From positions 1 to 49,457 of the forward strand of contig CAYYNT010000028.1 in assembly GCA_964473155.1 (NCBI GenBank): a stretch of 49,457 bases of DNA, written 5' to 3'. This document shows positions 1 through 8,198 of this stretch, piece by piece. The stretch is from JAJFUG01 sp964473155 (lineage in GTDB: Bacteria > Gemmatimonadota > Glassbacteria > GWA2-58-10). Both the position numbers and the translations under genes were made by a program. The number at the start of each line of letters is the position of its first letter. Within the stretch, counting starts at the first letter, position 1. The notes below the pieces were generated by a model. The model was not told the origin of the DNA and ran no database searches. It worked only from the letters and a program-made list of their open reading frames with translations.

Positions 1-71
1 CGGAGGAGGGATTCGAACCCCCGACACGTGGATTATGATTCCACTGCTCTGACCAACTGAGCTACTCCGCC
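1..71 (-). tRNA. tRNA-Met (CAT), 3' end cut by the window edge
   Basis: Read on the minus strand the sequence folds as a cloverleaf: acceptor GGCGGAG, a D-arm beginning TAGCTCAG, anticodon stem GTGGA/TCCAC around loop ATCATAA with anticodon CAT, and a T-arm with loop TTCGAAT. The last bases of the acceptor 3' strand lie outside the window. A CAT anticodon can be elongator Met, initiator Met or lysidine-modified Ile2. The acceptor and D-arm look like elongator Met, and the other CAT tRNA at 22510 has the Ile2 look. The pairing is clear; the Met identity is by resemblance. Confidence 0.9.
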
Positions 72-201
72 TTGATTTCTCTCAAGAGATTATAAATATT
101 GGAAAAACCGTCCGGTCTGTCAATATTATTTTTGTCCGGATACAGCCTCCGGCCTGTATCCAATCCTTTTCACCCCTGACAGCGGCCATCCCGCGGACAG
201 A

Positions 202-855
202 ATGCAGATACCCCCGGAAGACCTGGTCCGTACAATCGCCTCACCCGGCACGGCTGAAACACGCGTGCGCGGAAGCCGTTTTCTGGCCCTGGCCGCCCCG
301 GCCCCCGCGCGCGGCGATGCGGAAAAAATTATCCTGACGGAGGAGAAAAAATATCACGCCGCCACCCATCACTGCCGGGCCTGGCGTTCCCTCGAACAGC
401 CGGAAACCAATTTCATCCAGGACGATGACGGGGAGCCGTCCGGGAGCGCCGGACTGCCTATCCTGCAGGCAATACAAAGCGCCGGGCTGTGCGGGGTGGT
501 GGTGGTGGTGACACGCTATTTCGGCGGAGTCAAGTTAGGAGTGGGCGGACTGGTGCGCGCTTACAGCGATGCGGCTTCCCTGGCCCTGGCCGCCGCAGGA
601 ACTAAAGATGGCTTTCACGCCGGGATCCTCCGGCTGTCCTTTGAGTATTCATTATTCGGACGGATCAACCAGGTGCTGGAAAGTGAGCCGGTGGTTGTCA
701 CCGGGCGTAGCTTCGCGCAGGATGCCGGTCTGAATATTGCAGTTGCATCGAGCCGTTCATCCTCTCTCGGAGAAAAACTGGTGGAGGCCGCGGCAGGACG
801 GATAAAGATTGAAGCCCTGGAGCGGAAAGTGGTTTTCCCGGACCATGCAGGCTAA
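202..855 (+). CDS. yigZ: YigZ/IMPACT family protein (UPF0029)
   Basis: A 217-aa protein of the YigZ/IMPACT family, close to the usual 200-215 aa. The N-terminal domain shows the family hallmarks: SRFLALAAP near residue 26, HHCRAWR, then DDDGEPSGSAGLPILQAI around 75-92 and VVVVVTRYFGGVKLGVGGL around 98-117. The C-terminal part (about 140-210) fits the ferredoxin-like DUF1949 domain. The eukaryotic relative IMPACT regulates Gcn2; the bacterial role is unsettled and may involve nucleic-acid or ribosome binding. The ATG at 202 has no strong ribosome-binding site. Its stop lies just upstream of the lon start, so the two are probably co-transcribed. Confidence 0.9.
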   Translation: MQIPPEDLVRTIASPGTAETRVRGSRFLALAAPAPARGDAEKIILTEEKKYHAATHHCRAWRSLEQPETNFIQDDDGEPSGSAGLPILQAIQSAGLCGVVVVVTRYFGGVKLGVGGLVRAYSDAASLALAAAGTKDGFHAGILRLSFEYSLFGRINQVLESEPVVVTGRSFAQDAGLNIAVASSRSSSLGEKLVEAAAGRIKIEALERKVVFPDHAG

Positions 856-868
856 TGGTGACAGGATA

Positions 869-3220
869 ATGCAGACGCCTTACGAAATGCCGGAGACCGG
901 CCAGGAACTGAACGGAGAAACCCTGCCGCTGTTCCTGCTGGAAGACCGTGTCGTGCTGCCGGGTGTGGTCGTCCCGGTGGCGGTGACAGCCGCCTGTCTG
1001 CGCGAACTTACCGCCCTGGGTCTGTCGCGAAACTCGGCGATTGTTTTTGCCTGTCCTCCGGAGCCGGAGAGAGACAACTGGTCCGGGTCGCTCTGCTGCC
1101 CTGTGGGAGTGCTGGCGCGGGTGATACGTTTTATCCGCATGGGTGACGCCGGGGGCCGTCTGCTGGTCCAGGGCGACAGCCGGGTCTGCCTGGATGCCAT
1201 CCGCGACCACGGCCACCTGACACTCTGCCGCGTCTCAAAAATAGACCTCCCGGAAACACAGCCGGAACAGACTGAATCCGCTCGCTCTGATCTTTACAAT
1301 CATTTTCTGGATTATCTTCAGACCGAACCATCCATGTCGGCCGAACTCGGCGAGGCCGCGGCGCTGTTCGGCTGTCCCGGCCGTCTGGCGGACTTCATCG
1401 CCTCCAATCTCGATCTCGATCTGGCCGGGCGCCGCTCGCTTGTCCCTTTGAGCGATCCGCTGGCGCGGGCCGGACGGGTCATGGAGCTTCTGTCCGGTAA
1501 GTCCCAGACGCTTATCGGACCGGGATACTCATGGAACGCCGGCACGGCCGCGGACCAGAAGCCGGGCGATAGCGTGACACGGAAGCGCACCGTCCAGGAA
1601 CATGAGGAGGATAACCCAGGTGAAGAACTGGACAGCCTTTCCCGGAGAATAGAGGCCGCGGGTATGAGCGCCGAGGCAGAGGCCGTGGCCTGGCGCGAGC
1701 TTGCGCGCCTTCGCCGCATGAACCAGTCCTCGGCGGAATACAGCCAGTGCCGCAACTGGCTCGAGTGGCTGGCCGACATGCCCTGGAAAGCCCCGTTGAG
1801 CGATACAGCCGATCCGGAGCTTGTGAAGGCCGCATTGGACAGCGACCACTACGGGCTGGAAGAGGTCAAGCAGAGAATTGTCGAGCATCTGGCCGTACGC
1901 CGCCTGCGCGGGGCGGACAGCGGCCTGGTTCTCTGCCTGTCTGGTCCTCCCGGAGTGGGAAAAACATCCCTCGGACAATCGATAGCGCGGGCGCTGGGAC
2001 GGAAATTCTGCCGCGCACCGCTGGGCGGCGTGCGCGATGAGGCCGAGATACGCGGTCATCGACGCACCTATGTGGGCGCGCTGCCCGGACGGATCATCCA
2101 GCAGATCCGACGCGCAGGCTCCCGCGATCCGGTGATGATGCTGGACGAGATCGACAAGCTGGGCGGCGAGGGACGCTCGGACCCGGCCTCCGCCCTGCTC
2201 GAGGCCCTCGACCCGGCGCAGAACGGCTGCTTCACGGACCATTATCTGTCGGTGGGGTTCGACCTGTCCCGCGTGCTGTTCATCACCACGGCCAATCTGG
2301 CCTGCCAGATACCGCAGGCCCTGCTCGACCGTCTGGAAGTGATCGAGCTGCCCGGCTACACAGCCTCGGAAAAGATCCGTATCTGCCGCAACCACATTCT
2401 GCCGGCGCAGATGATCGAGTGCGGCCTGAATCCCGGCGACCTTTCGATTTCGGACACGGCGCTGGGAGAGATCGTGGACCGCTATACCCGCGAGGCCGGA
2501 GTGCGCCAGCTTTCCCGCGAGATAGCCGCTATCTGCCGCAAGGCCGCTCTGCGTAAGCTCAGGAATGAAAGCCTGCCCCCGGTGAATGCACCGGACCTGG
2601 CTCAATTGCTGGGGCCGCCGCAGTTCCTGCCGGAAAGCCCTCCCGCCCAGGATGAGGTGGGAGTGGCCACGGCCCTGGCCTGGACCTCGACTGGGGGCGA
2701 GATACTGCTGGTTGAGGCGCTGAGGATGGAAGGTTCGCGGGGTTTTGAACTGACCGGGCGGCTGGGGGAGGTCATGCGGGAATCGGCCCTGGCATCCCAG
2801 AGCTGGCTCCGTGCAAACAGCAGCCGGTTCTCCGCGCCAGGCGACTTTTTCAGCAACTGCGACATTCACCTTCACGTGCCCTCGGGCGGCACGCCAAAGG
2901 ATGGTCCCTCGGCGGGCCTGGCTATAACCGCGGCCCTGGCCAGCCTGATGACCGGCCGTCCTGTCCGCTCCGACACGGCCATGACCGGTGAAATCACGTT
3001 GCGCGGAAAAATAATGCCGGTCGGCGGGGTCCGGGAGAAAATCATAGCCGCCCATCGCGCCGGTCTCAGGCGGATCGTTCTGCCTGCGGACAACGCCCCG
3101 GATCTGGTTCATCTGCCGTCTGAAATAGCCGCTGAAGTTTCTTTTATAACAGTATCCAGTGTAGACGCCGCTCTGGAGGCGGTTCTACTCCCGGCCCGGG
3201 GACCGCGCAGAGACAAATAA
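869..3220 (+). CDS. lon: ATP-dependent Lon protease
   Basis: Cytosolic AAA+ serine protease that degrades misfolded and regulatory proteins. From the ATG at 869 it is 783 aa, matching E. coli Lon (784). It has an N-terminal LON substrate-binding domain starting LPLFLLEDRVVLPG, an AAA+ module with Walker A GPPGVGKTS, Walker B VMMLDEIDKLG and sensor-1 FITTANL, and a C-terminal protease domain. The catalytic dyad is Ser681 in PKDGPSAG and Lys724 in GGVREKIIAAHRAG, 43 residues apart as in E. coli. An in-frame ATG at 845 and a longer reading to 809 overlap yigZ; 869 is chosen for the conserved N-terminus and the AGG just upstream. No CIRCE-like operator is visible. Confidence 0.93.
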   Translation: MQTPYEMPETGQELNGETLPLFLLEDRVVLPGVVVPVAVTAACLRELTALGLSRNSAIVFACPPEPERDNWSGSLCCPVGVLARVIRFIRMGDAGGRLLVQGDSRVCLDAIRDHGHLTLCRVSKIDLPETQPEQTESARSDLYNHFLDYLQTEPSMSAELGEAAALFGCPGRLADFIASNLDLDLAGRRSLVPLSDPLARAGRVMELLSGKSQTLIGPGYSWNAGTAADQKPGDSVTRKRTVQEHEEDNPGEELDSLSRRIEAAGMSAEAEAVAWRELARLRRMNQSSAEYSQCRNWLEWLADMPWKAPLSDTADPELVKAALDSDHYGLEEVKQRIVEHLAVRRLRGADSGLVLCLSGPPGVGKTSLGQSIARALGRKFCRAPLGGVRDEAEIRGHRRTYVGALPGRIIQQIRRAGSRDPVMMLDEIDKLGGEGRSDPASALLEALDPAQNGCFTDHYLSVGFDLSRVLFITTANLACQIPQALLDRLEVIELPGYTASEKIRICRNHILPAQMIECGLNPGDLSISDTALGEIVDRYTREAGVRQLSREIAAICRKAALRKLRNESLPPVNAPDLAQLLGPPQFLPESPPAQDEVGVATALAWTSTGGEILLVEALRMEGSRGFELTGRLGEVMRESALASQSWLRANSSRFSAPGDFFSNCDIHLHVPSGGTPKDGPSAGLAITAALASLMTGRPVRSDTAMTGEITLRGKIMPVGGVREKIIAAHRAGLRRIVLPADNAPDLVHLPSEIAAEVSFITVSSVDAALEAVLLPARGPRRDK

Positions 3221-3238
3221 TGTATCTGATTATATAAT
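3210..3238 (+). promoter_or_regulatory. candidate promoter, GAGACA-N17-TATAAT
   Basis: At the very end of lon there is a consensus TATAAT (3233-3238) with GAGACA 17 bp upstream. A second candidate, TTGACA at 3276-3281 with TAAATA 17 bp downstream (3299-3304), lies closer to the gene at 3361. Either could drive the 126-aa protein gene. Pattern match only. Confidence 0.4.
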
Positions 3239-3360
3239 AGCAGGTTCCATATCCTGTTCCGATATATCGACGGCATTGACAACCGGACCGATTCCGGCTA
3301 AATATATAGTAGCCTGCGGACGGAACGGTTTGGAAAACGCTGCATAGACAGGGTGGAAGA

Positions 3361-3741
3361 ATGTGGGACTTGATCGAAAAAAAGGATGCGATTGAGGAAC
3401 TGATCGATCGCGATCCACGCTACAGCAAGGAAGCCTACCTTTTCGTGCTGGATTCCCTCCGCGCGGTAATCGAATCTCTCAAAACTGTGCGTCATGTCTC
3501 CGGTCAGGAGCTCAGCGACGGGTGCCGCAGGCGCGCGCTGGAACTGTATGGGCCGCTGGCCAGGACAGTCCTCGAGTACTGGGGTATCAACAGCACCTCG
3601 GATATCGGCGAGATCGTTTTCAACCTTATCCAGATTAAACAGCTCACCAAGACAGACCAGGACAGCAAGGAAGATTTCCGCGACGTATTCGACTTCAAGG
3701 AAGCCTTCGAAAAGCAGTATCCCTGGGGCAAGGTAAGCTGA
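3361..3741 (+). CDS. conserved small protein, Minf_1886-like (TIGR04138-type) family
   Basis: A 126-aa soluble protein with no signal peptide or membrane segment. The sequence (YSKEAYLFVLDSLRAV near residues 21-36, GRELYG-like region as ALELYGPLARTVLEYWGI around 60-77, then SDIGEIVFNLIQIKQL and a C-terminal AFEKQYPWGKV) resembles a conserved hypothetical family that I recall from Planctomycetes and Verrucomicrobia. No catalytic residues are recognisable and the function is unknown. The ATG is preceded by GGTGGAAG. It stands alone between lon and mdh with its own candidate promoters. Family assignment is from memory of the motif pattern. Confidence 0.8.
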   Translation: MWDLIEKKDAIEELIDRDPRYSKEAYLFVLDSLRAVIESLKTVRHVSGQELSDGCRRRALELYGPLARTVLEYWGINSTSDIGEIVFNLIQIKQLTKTDQDSKEDFRDVFDFKEAFEKQYPWGKVS

Positions 3742-3890
3742 TCCGCATACGCTGTGCATGCCGGTTGTCCGGTTTCCGCTGCTCTGAAATTGCGTTTTCA
3801 GCTTCCAGATTCTAAAATGAATCTGTTGTCCGATCAAATGCAACCATCTCTCGCGGATGTATCCGTCATATTTGTTTTCAGGAGGCCGAT

Positions 3891-4814
3891 GTGAAGATCA
3901 CTGTCGTTGGGGCTGGTAATGTCGGAGCGACTACCGCCTGCAAGCTGGCCGAAAAAGACCTGGCCAATGAGATAGTCCTGATCGATATAGTCGAGGGCAC
4001 GCCCCAGGGCAAGGCGCTCGATTTGTGGGAAAGCGCCCCGATAGAGGGATTCGATTGCCGCTGCACGGGCACGAACTCCTGGGACGACACCGCTGGAAGC
4101 GACCTGGTGGTCGTGACAGCCGGTTTGCCCCGTAAACCGGGGATGAGCCGGGATGACCTTCTGGAGAAAAACACCGAAATAGTCAAGTCCGTGGCCGAGC
4201 AGATACGCAGGGTCAGTCCCAAGGCCATCGTCATCGTGGTTTCCAATCCGCTGGACGTGATGACCTGGGTGGCGCGCAAGGTGACCGGTTTCGAACCGGC
4301 GAGGGTTTTCGGCATGGCCGGAGTGCTGGACACGGCGCGCTATCGCTCCTTTATCGCCCTGCACCTGGGCGTGTCGGTGCGAGATATCTCGGCCATGGTC
4401 CTGGGAGGTCACGGTGATTCGATGGTCCCCCTGCCCCGCTACACGACTGTCTCCGGCATCCCGCTGAGCGAGCTGATGTATGAGGCGGATATCCAGGCGA
4501 TCATCCAGCGCACCCGTGACGGCGGAGCGGAGATTGTCAAACTGCTGAAAACCGGCAGCGCATTCTATGCCCCGGCGGCCGCCGCGGTGGAAATGGCGGA
4601 ATCAGTGATCAAGGACAAGAAGCGCGTGCTGCCCTGCGCCTGTCATCTGGACGGACAGTATGGCCTTCATGACGTGTACGTGGGAGTTCCGGCCCGGCTC
4701 GGCAGTTCCGGGGTCGAGGAAGTTATCGAGCTGGAACTGAGTGCCACGGAAAAAGAAGCTCTCGCCCGCTCGGCCAAGGATGTGCGCTCGAATATCGCCA
4801 AACTCAAGCTCTGA
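3891..4814 (+). CDS. mdh: malate dehydrogenase, LDH-like type
   Basis: NAD-dependent malate dehydrogenase converting malate and oxaloacetate in the TCA cycle. The 307-aa length fits the LDH-like MDH group. It begins with the Rossmann motif VVGAGNVGATTA; AGLPRKPGMSRDDLL carries the Arg that marks malate over lactate specificity; the HGDSMVPL segment holds the catalytic His. The start is GTG at 3891, with GGAGG five bases upstream; the overlapping ATG at 3889 is out of frame and runs straight into a stop. The gene ends just before a strong bidirectional terminator. Together with icd elsewhere in the window it points to oxidative TCA metabolism. Confidence 0.95.
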   Translation: MKITVVGAGNVGATTACKLAEKDLANEIVLIDIVEGTPQGKALDLWESAPIEGFDCRCTGTNSWDDTAGSDLVVVTAGLPRKPGMSRDDLLEKNTEIVKSVAEQIRRVSPKAIVIVVSNPLDVMTWVARKVTGFEPARVFGMAGVLDTARYRSFIALHLGVSVRDISAMVLGGHGDSMVPLPRYTTVSGIPLSELMYEADIQAIIQRTRDGGAEIVKLLKTGSAFYAPAAAAVEMAESVIKDKKRVLPCACHLDGQYGLHDVYVGVPARLGSSGVEEVIELELSATEKEALARSAKDVRSNIAKLKL

Positions 4815-4824
4815 ACCGTTAATA

Positions 4825-4860
4825 AAACAGGCCTGGGGCTTATCCGCCCCAGGCCTGTTT
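4825..4860. terminator. bidirectional intrinsic terminator between mdh and the convergent gene
   Basis: A perfect 15-bp stem (4825-4839 with 4846-4860) and a 6-base loop. The arms begin AAA and end TTT, so either strand gives a GC-rich hairpin followed by U residues. It sits 10 bp after mdh and 24 bp before the stop of the convergent minus-strand gene. Confidence 0.9.
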
Positions 4861-4883
4861 AATCTGTCGAAAGCATCCGGTAA

Positions 4884-5459
4884 TCAGCCGCGTTTTCCAT
4901 GCCGTTTTTTTCTGCCTGTATCCTTTTGCTTCTGTCCACGCTTGCTTGTGTCCACTCTCTGTTTTATCGTGACCGGCGTGCCGTTCTCATCGGCCATCAA
5001 ACCTCCGCGGCGTTTGTCCTCATACTGTTTAAGGGCATGCTCACGCTTGGACTTGAAATCGAGGAATTCGTGTAGAGTTTCCTCCTGACGGCGTATATAG
5101 CGCCGCGAGGCTATGGCCACAATAGTCAGCAGAATAATGGCCGGGATAAACATCAGGACAGTTTCCATCGAACGGGCCGTATCCTCCACCCCGGCGCTCG
5201 CTCCGGCGCTGAAAAGCTGCCAGACCATGTAGCCCATCACCCCCAGGCAAAACATTATAACCAGCGCCGAACCGCCTATAACCGAATACTCTTTAATTCT
5301 GGTCTGACGGACAGTCTCGTAGCCAGCCTGCTCGAAGCGGTCCTGACGCTCGATTTCCCTGCGGGAGGGAGCGAGAGCTTTTATCAGCCAGAACAGCAGT
5401 AAAAGCAGAACGATTACGAAAGGCAGGGTGAGTAACACGTTACGGATATCACTGGTCAT
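4884..5459 (-). CDS. hypothetical three-TM membrane protein
   Basis: A 191-aa protein I do not recognise. It has three hydrophobic segments at about residues 9-28, 58-81 and 98-118. A basic cytoplasmic-looking loop separates the first two, and the C-terminal tail (about 119-191) is long, hydrophilic and strongly Lys/Arg-rich, ending in a K/R/G cluster. No catalytic motif is visible. The ATG has GAGG seven bases upstream. It lies 40 bp downstream of the FliN-like gene on the same strand, so a link to the flagellar motor is possible but rests only on position. It is last before the bidirectional terminator. Confidence 0.75.
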   Translation of the reverse strand: MTSDIRNVLLTLPFVIVLLLLLFWLIKALAPSRREIERQDRFEQAGYETVRQTRIKEYSVIGGSALVIMFCLGVMGYMVWQLFSAGASAGVEDTARSMETVLMFIPAIILLTIVAIASRRYIRRQEETLHEFLDFKSKREHALKQYEDKRRGGLMADENGTPVTIKQRVDTSKRGQKQKDTGRKKRHGKRG

Positions 5460-5499
5460 GCATATCCTCGTGTCTGATACCGGGGAAGGCTGGCCGGAT

Positions 5500-5841
5500 T
5501 TATTCCGCTGTGCGGCTTAAACCCAGCTTGACCCGCTCGATATAGCTGAGAAGTTCGGTCAGGCGGACGGCAAAATTATCCTCCACTACAAGTACTTCGC
5601 CGCTGGCAAACCGGACGCCGTGAATATAGATATCCACGTTCTCACCGGCCAGTTTCTCCAGAGTGACAATCGTGTCCCTTTTCCAGCTTAAAATTTCACG
5701 CAGTGTTACACTGGTGCGCCCAAGCTCCGCGCGAAGCTGCAACGAGATGTCATTGAGGCGTTTGAGTTCGAGTGTATTCTCGGGTTTTTCCGCTGACTCG
5801 AAACTTTCGAATTCCAGTTTCTTGATCTTGGGCTGGTCCAA
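5500..5841 (-). CDS. fliN: FliN-like flagellar motor switch (C-ring) protein
   Basis: SpoA/FliN-family protein; FliN builds the bottom of the flagellar C-ring and takes part in switching and export. The C-terminal SpoA domain (roughly residues 32-105) contains LRAELGRTSVTLREIL, LEKLAGENVDIYIHG and GEVLVVEDNFAVRLTEL, the classic FliN pattern. The start is chosen at TTG 5841 because a perfect GGAGGT lies four bases upstream; this gives 113 aa. A GTG at 5907 would give 135 aa but has no ribosome-binding site. It follows rsmA by about 77 bp and precedes a membrane-protein gene. No other flagellar structural genes are in the window, so it is an isolated locus. Confidence 0.85.
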   Translation of the reverse strand: MDQPKIKKLEFESFESAEKPENTLELKRLNDISLQLRAELGRTSVTLREILSWKRDTIVTLEKLAGENVDIYIHGVRFASGEVLVVEDNFAVRLTELLSYIERVKLGLSRTAE

Positions 5842-5918
5842 CCTTACCTCCGTACTGACAGCCAATGGTACGGCAACCGCGTGAAAAAATGATTGACCGG
5901 CTATCACATTAGCAATTT

Positions 5919-6827
5919 CTATACCATTGGCCGGACATCATTTTCCGCGACAATGTTGCGGCTGAAGGACAGAAAATCGGACAGGCGGATGAAATCGTCC
6001 ACGGCAAGTTCCTCAGGACGGCGGCTCAAATCAATACCCGCGCTGCGCGACATTTGATCGAGGTCCTCCGGATTCAGCCTGTAAAGAGAATCTGATCGCA
6101 ACACTTTCTGAATCTGCTTGCGGCGCTCCAGAAAAAGACGTTTCACCAGGGCGCGAAACACCCGGTCATCCTTCGGCCGCACAGGACTCCCGCCCTTGAA
6201 ATCCAGACGCACCACAGCGGAATCCACCCTCGGACGCGGGCTGAAATTATCGGCTCCCACTGGGAAAAGGTACTCTGCCGTGGAATAACAGGCAATAAAA
6301 ACCGGAAGCATGGCCCAGTGCTTGCCGCCCGGCGATGAGGTTATCTTCCGGGCCACCTCCTCCTGGAGCATCAGCACAACCGCACCAAGGCTTTCCCTCG
6401 CCTCGATCAGGCGGTGCAGAAGGTTCGAGGTGATATTGTATGGAATGTTGCCCGCCACCAGCGGGGTCATAGGGGAGCATTCAGCGGCCCAGGACTCGAA
6501 ATCGAAACGCAGGATGTCCCCCCGGATTACAGCCACCCGTTGGTCCGCACGGAAAGTTTCCTCCAGATGGGCGGCCCATTGCGCATCCAGTTCCAGAAGA
6601 GTAGTCCGGGCGGCCCGCGCCACAATCTGCCGGCTCAGACGGCCCGGGCCGGCCCCCAGTTCCAGCACGTGAGCATTTTCAAGGCTGCCTAACGATTCGG
6701 CGATCCGCCGGGCGACATTATCGCTTTTCAGGAAATTCTGGCCCAGGGCGCGCATGTGATCTCGCGACGGTTTCCCGGAGGTGTTTTCACGGTGGCTTTT
6801 AGGCCGGCTGAAATCTTTCAGGCTCAT
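5919..6827 (-). CDS. rsmA: 16S rRNA dimethyladenosine transferase RsmA (KsgA)
   Basis: SAM-dependent methyltransferase that dimethylates the two adjacent adenines near the 3' end of 16S rRNA (A1518/A1519 in E. coli). It shows GQNFL near the N-terminus, the SAM-binding motif VLELGAGPGRLSRQI, the catalytic NIPYNIT motif and the RPRVDSAVVRL segment of the family. The reading frame stays open upstream to 6917, but that extension runs through a strong terminator, so the ATG at 6827 (302 aa, normal length) is preferred. It follows the M16 peptidase gene across that terminator and probably has its own promoter. Confidence 0.93.
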   Translation of the reverse strand: MSLKDFSRPKSHRENTSGKPSRDHMRALGQNFLKSDNVARRIAESLGSLENAHVLELGAGPGRLSRQIVARAARTTLLELDAQWAAHLEETFRADQRVAVIRGDILRFDFESWAAECSPMTPLVAGNIPYNITSNLLHRLIEARESLGAVVLMLQEEVARKITSSPGGKHWAMLPVFIACYSTAEYLFPVGADNFSPRPRVDSAVVRLDFKGGSPVRPKDDRVFRALVKRLFLERRKQIQKVLRSDSLYRLNPEDLDQMSRSAGIDLSRRPEELAVDDFIRLSDFLSFSRNIVAENDVRPMV

Positions 6828-6869
6828 GATGACTTCTGGCAATTGATTGAAAACTATCGGGATTAAGTG

Positions 6870-6897
6870 AAAAACCCCGGGACGGAGACGCCCGGGG
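6870..6897 (-). terminator. intrinsic terminator after the M16 peptidase gene
   Basis: On the minus strand CCCCGGG and CCCGGGG (6891-6897 with 6875-6881) form a 7-bp GC stem with a 9-base loop, followed directly by five T residues (6874-6870). It lies 30 bp past the peptidase stop and ends the long rpsO-pnp transcript before rsmA. Confidence 0.85.
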
Positions 6898-6926
6898 CCT
6901 TTTACCGTATTATCCAAATATCCTGT

Positions 6927-8195
6927 TCATTCTTCGCTTTCTTCTTCCCCATCCGGCCCCAGAGACACGACATACATGCTTTCCGGGTCAAGCACCAGCT
7001 TGGCGATATCGGAGAGGTCCTCTCTCCTGACCGCCTCAATATTCGTTATCACGTCATCTATAGGCTGGTAAACTTCATCGTTAAGCTCAAAGTTGGCCAG
7101 ACGGAACATGCGGGTGGTAGTGCTCTCAAGGCCCAGAACAAGCTGGCCCTTCAATTGGTTCTTGGCCCCCTGAAGCTCATCGCCGGTCACGCCATGCTGC
7201 AGGATTTTGTCATATTCCTGACGGATGACATCGATCGCATGTTCCCTGCGGCTGGGATCCACTCCGGCGTACACGCCGAATACTCCGCTGTCACGGTAGA
7301 ATTGCTGGAAGCTGTAGACCACATAAGCCAGAGCTTCCTCCTCACGCACACGCTGAAACAGGCGCGAACTCATACCCCCGCCGACAATACTGCTAAGCAG
7401 GAGGAAAGCGTAACGCCGGGGATCGGAATGCGAGAGCCCGAGAGCACCGAGGCACAGATGTGTCTGCTGGCAGCTCCGGCTGAAATGACGGTTCACCGGA
7501 CCCGAAACGGTGTTGCTGTCCACGGGAGTCCCGTGCGCGCCGTTGCCGTTCCTTGCCGCGGCAAAGCCGAATTTCTGCCGGATAGTCGCTTCTATCGAGT
7601 CAAAATCGATATTGCCCGCCACAGATATAACAATGTTGCGAGCCTGATACTCACAGGTCAGATAACCCAGAAGGTCATCGCGGCCGATGGCCTCCACTGT
7701 CTCATAGGTGCCGAGCAGCGGGTAACCGAGCGGTCCGCCGCCCCAGATCGTCTCGGAATAAAGCTGGTGTATAAGGTCATCCGGGGTATCTTCCATGTTC
7801 CGGATTTCCTCATACACAACCTGTTTTTCGCGCGAAAGCTGATCCTCTGCTACGCACGGTGAATCGATCAGGTCGGCCAGCACGTCCAGAGCATAATCGG
7901 TGTACTCGTCCAGCACCTTGGCGTGGAAACAGGTGAATTCCCGGCTGGTGAAGGCATCCAGGCTTCCACCCACCGATTCGATGGAATTGGCTATCTCCTT
8001 GACGTCCCGCCGGCTGGTGCCTTTGAACACCATATGCTCGAGCAGATGGCTTATGCCCACTTTCTCGACCGGCTCATGACGGCTGCCGCGGTTAACCCAC
8101 ACGCCAATCGAGCAGGACCGGACATGCGGAATGCGCTCCAGAACGATTCGCATTCCGCTTTCTGTCTTCAGGTGCTTTACCTGTTCGGCGCTCAC
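6927..8195 (-). CDS. M16 family zinc metallopeptidase (processing peptidase-like)
   Basis: A 422-aa insulinase/pitrilysin-family protease. The inverted zinc motif HxxEH appears as HLLEH at residues 49-53, with the downstream glutamates in VVYEEIRNMEDTPDD completing the site, so the enzyme should be active. The C-terminal half has the usual R/Y pair region (VGGGMSSRLFQRVREEEALAY). Family members of this size (B. subtilis YmxG/MlpA type) typically sit directly after pnp, as here, three bases behind the pnp stop. The start is GTG. Such proteins are mostly cytosolic peptide-degrading enzymes; the specific substrate cannot be read from sequence. Confidence 0.93.
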   Translation of the reverse strand: MSAEQVKHLKTESGMRIVLERIPHVRSCSIGVWVNRGSRHEPVEKVGISHLLEHMVFKGTSRRDVKEIANSIESVGGSLDAFTSREFTCFHAKVLDEYTDYALDVLADLIDSPCVAEDQLSREKQVVYEEIRNMEDTPDDLIHQLYSETIWGGGPLGYPLLGTYETVEAIGRDDLLGYLTCEYQARNIVISVAGNIDFDSIEATIRQKFGFAAARNGNGAHGTPVDSNTVSGPVNRHFSRSCQQTHLCLGALGLSHSDPRRYAFLLLSSIVGGGMSSRLFQRVREEEALAYVVYSFQQFYRDSGVFGVYAGVDPSRREHAIDVIRQEYDKILQHGVTGDELQGAKNQLKGQLVLGLESTTTRMFRLANFELNDEVYQPIDDVITNIEAVRREDLSDIAKLVLDPESMYVVSLGPDGEEESEE

Positions 8196-8198
8196 GCT

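Noticed and set aside
1529..3112. 527-aa open frame antisense to lon
   Set aside because: The composition (rich in His, Gln, Arg, Gly) is that of a reverse-strand shadow, and Lon is unambiguous on the other strand.
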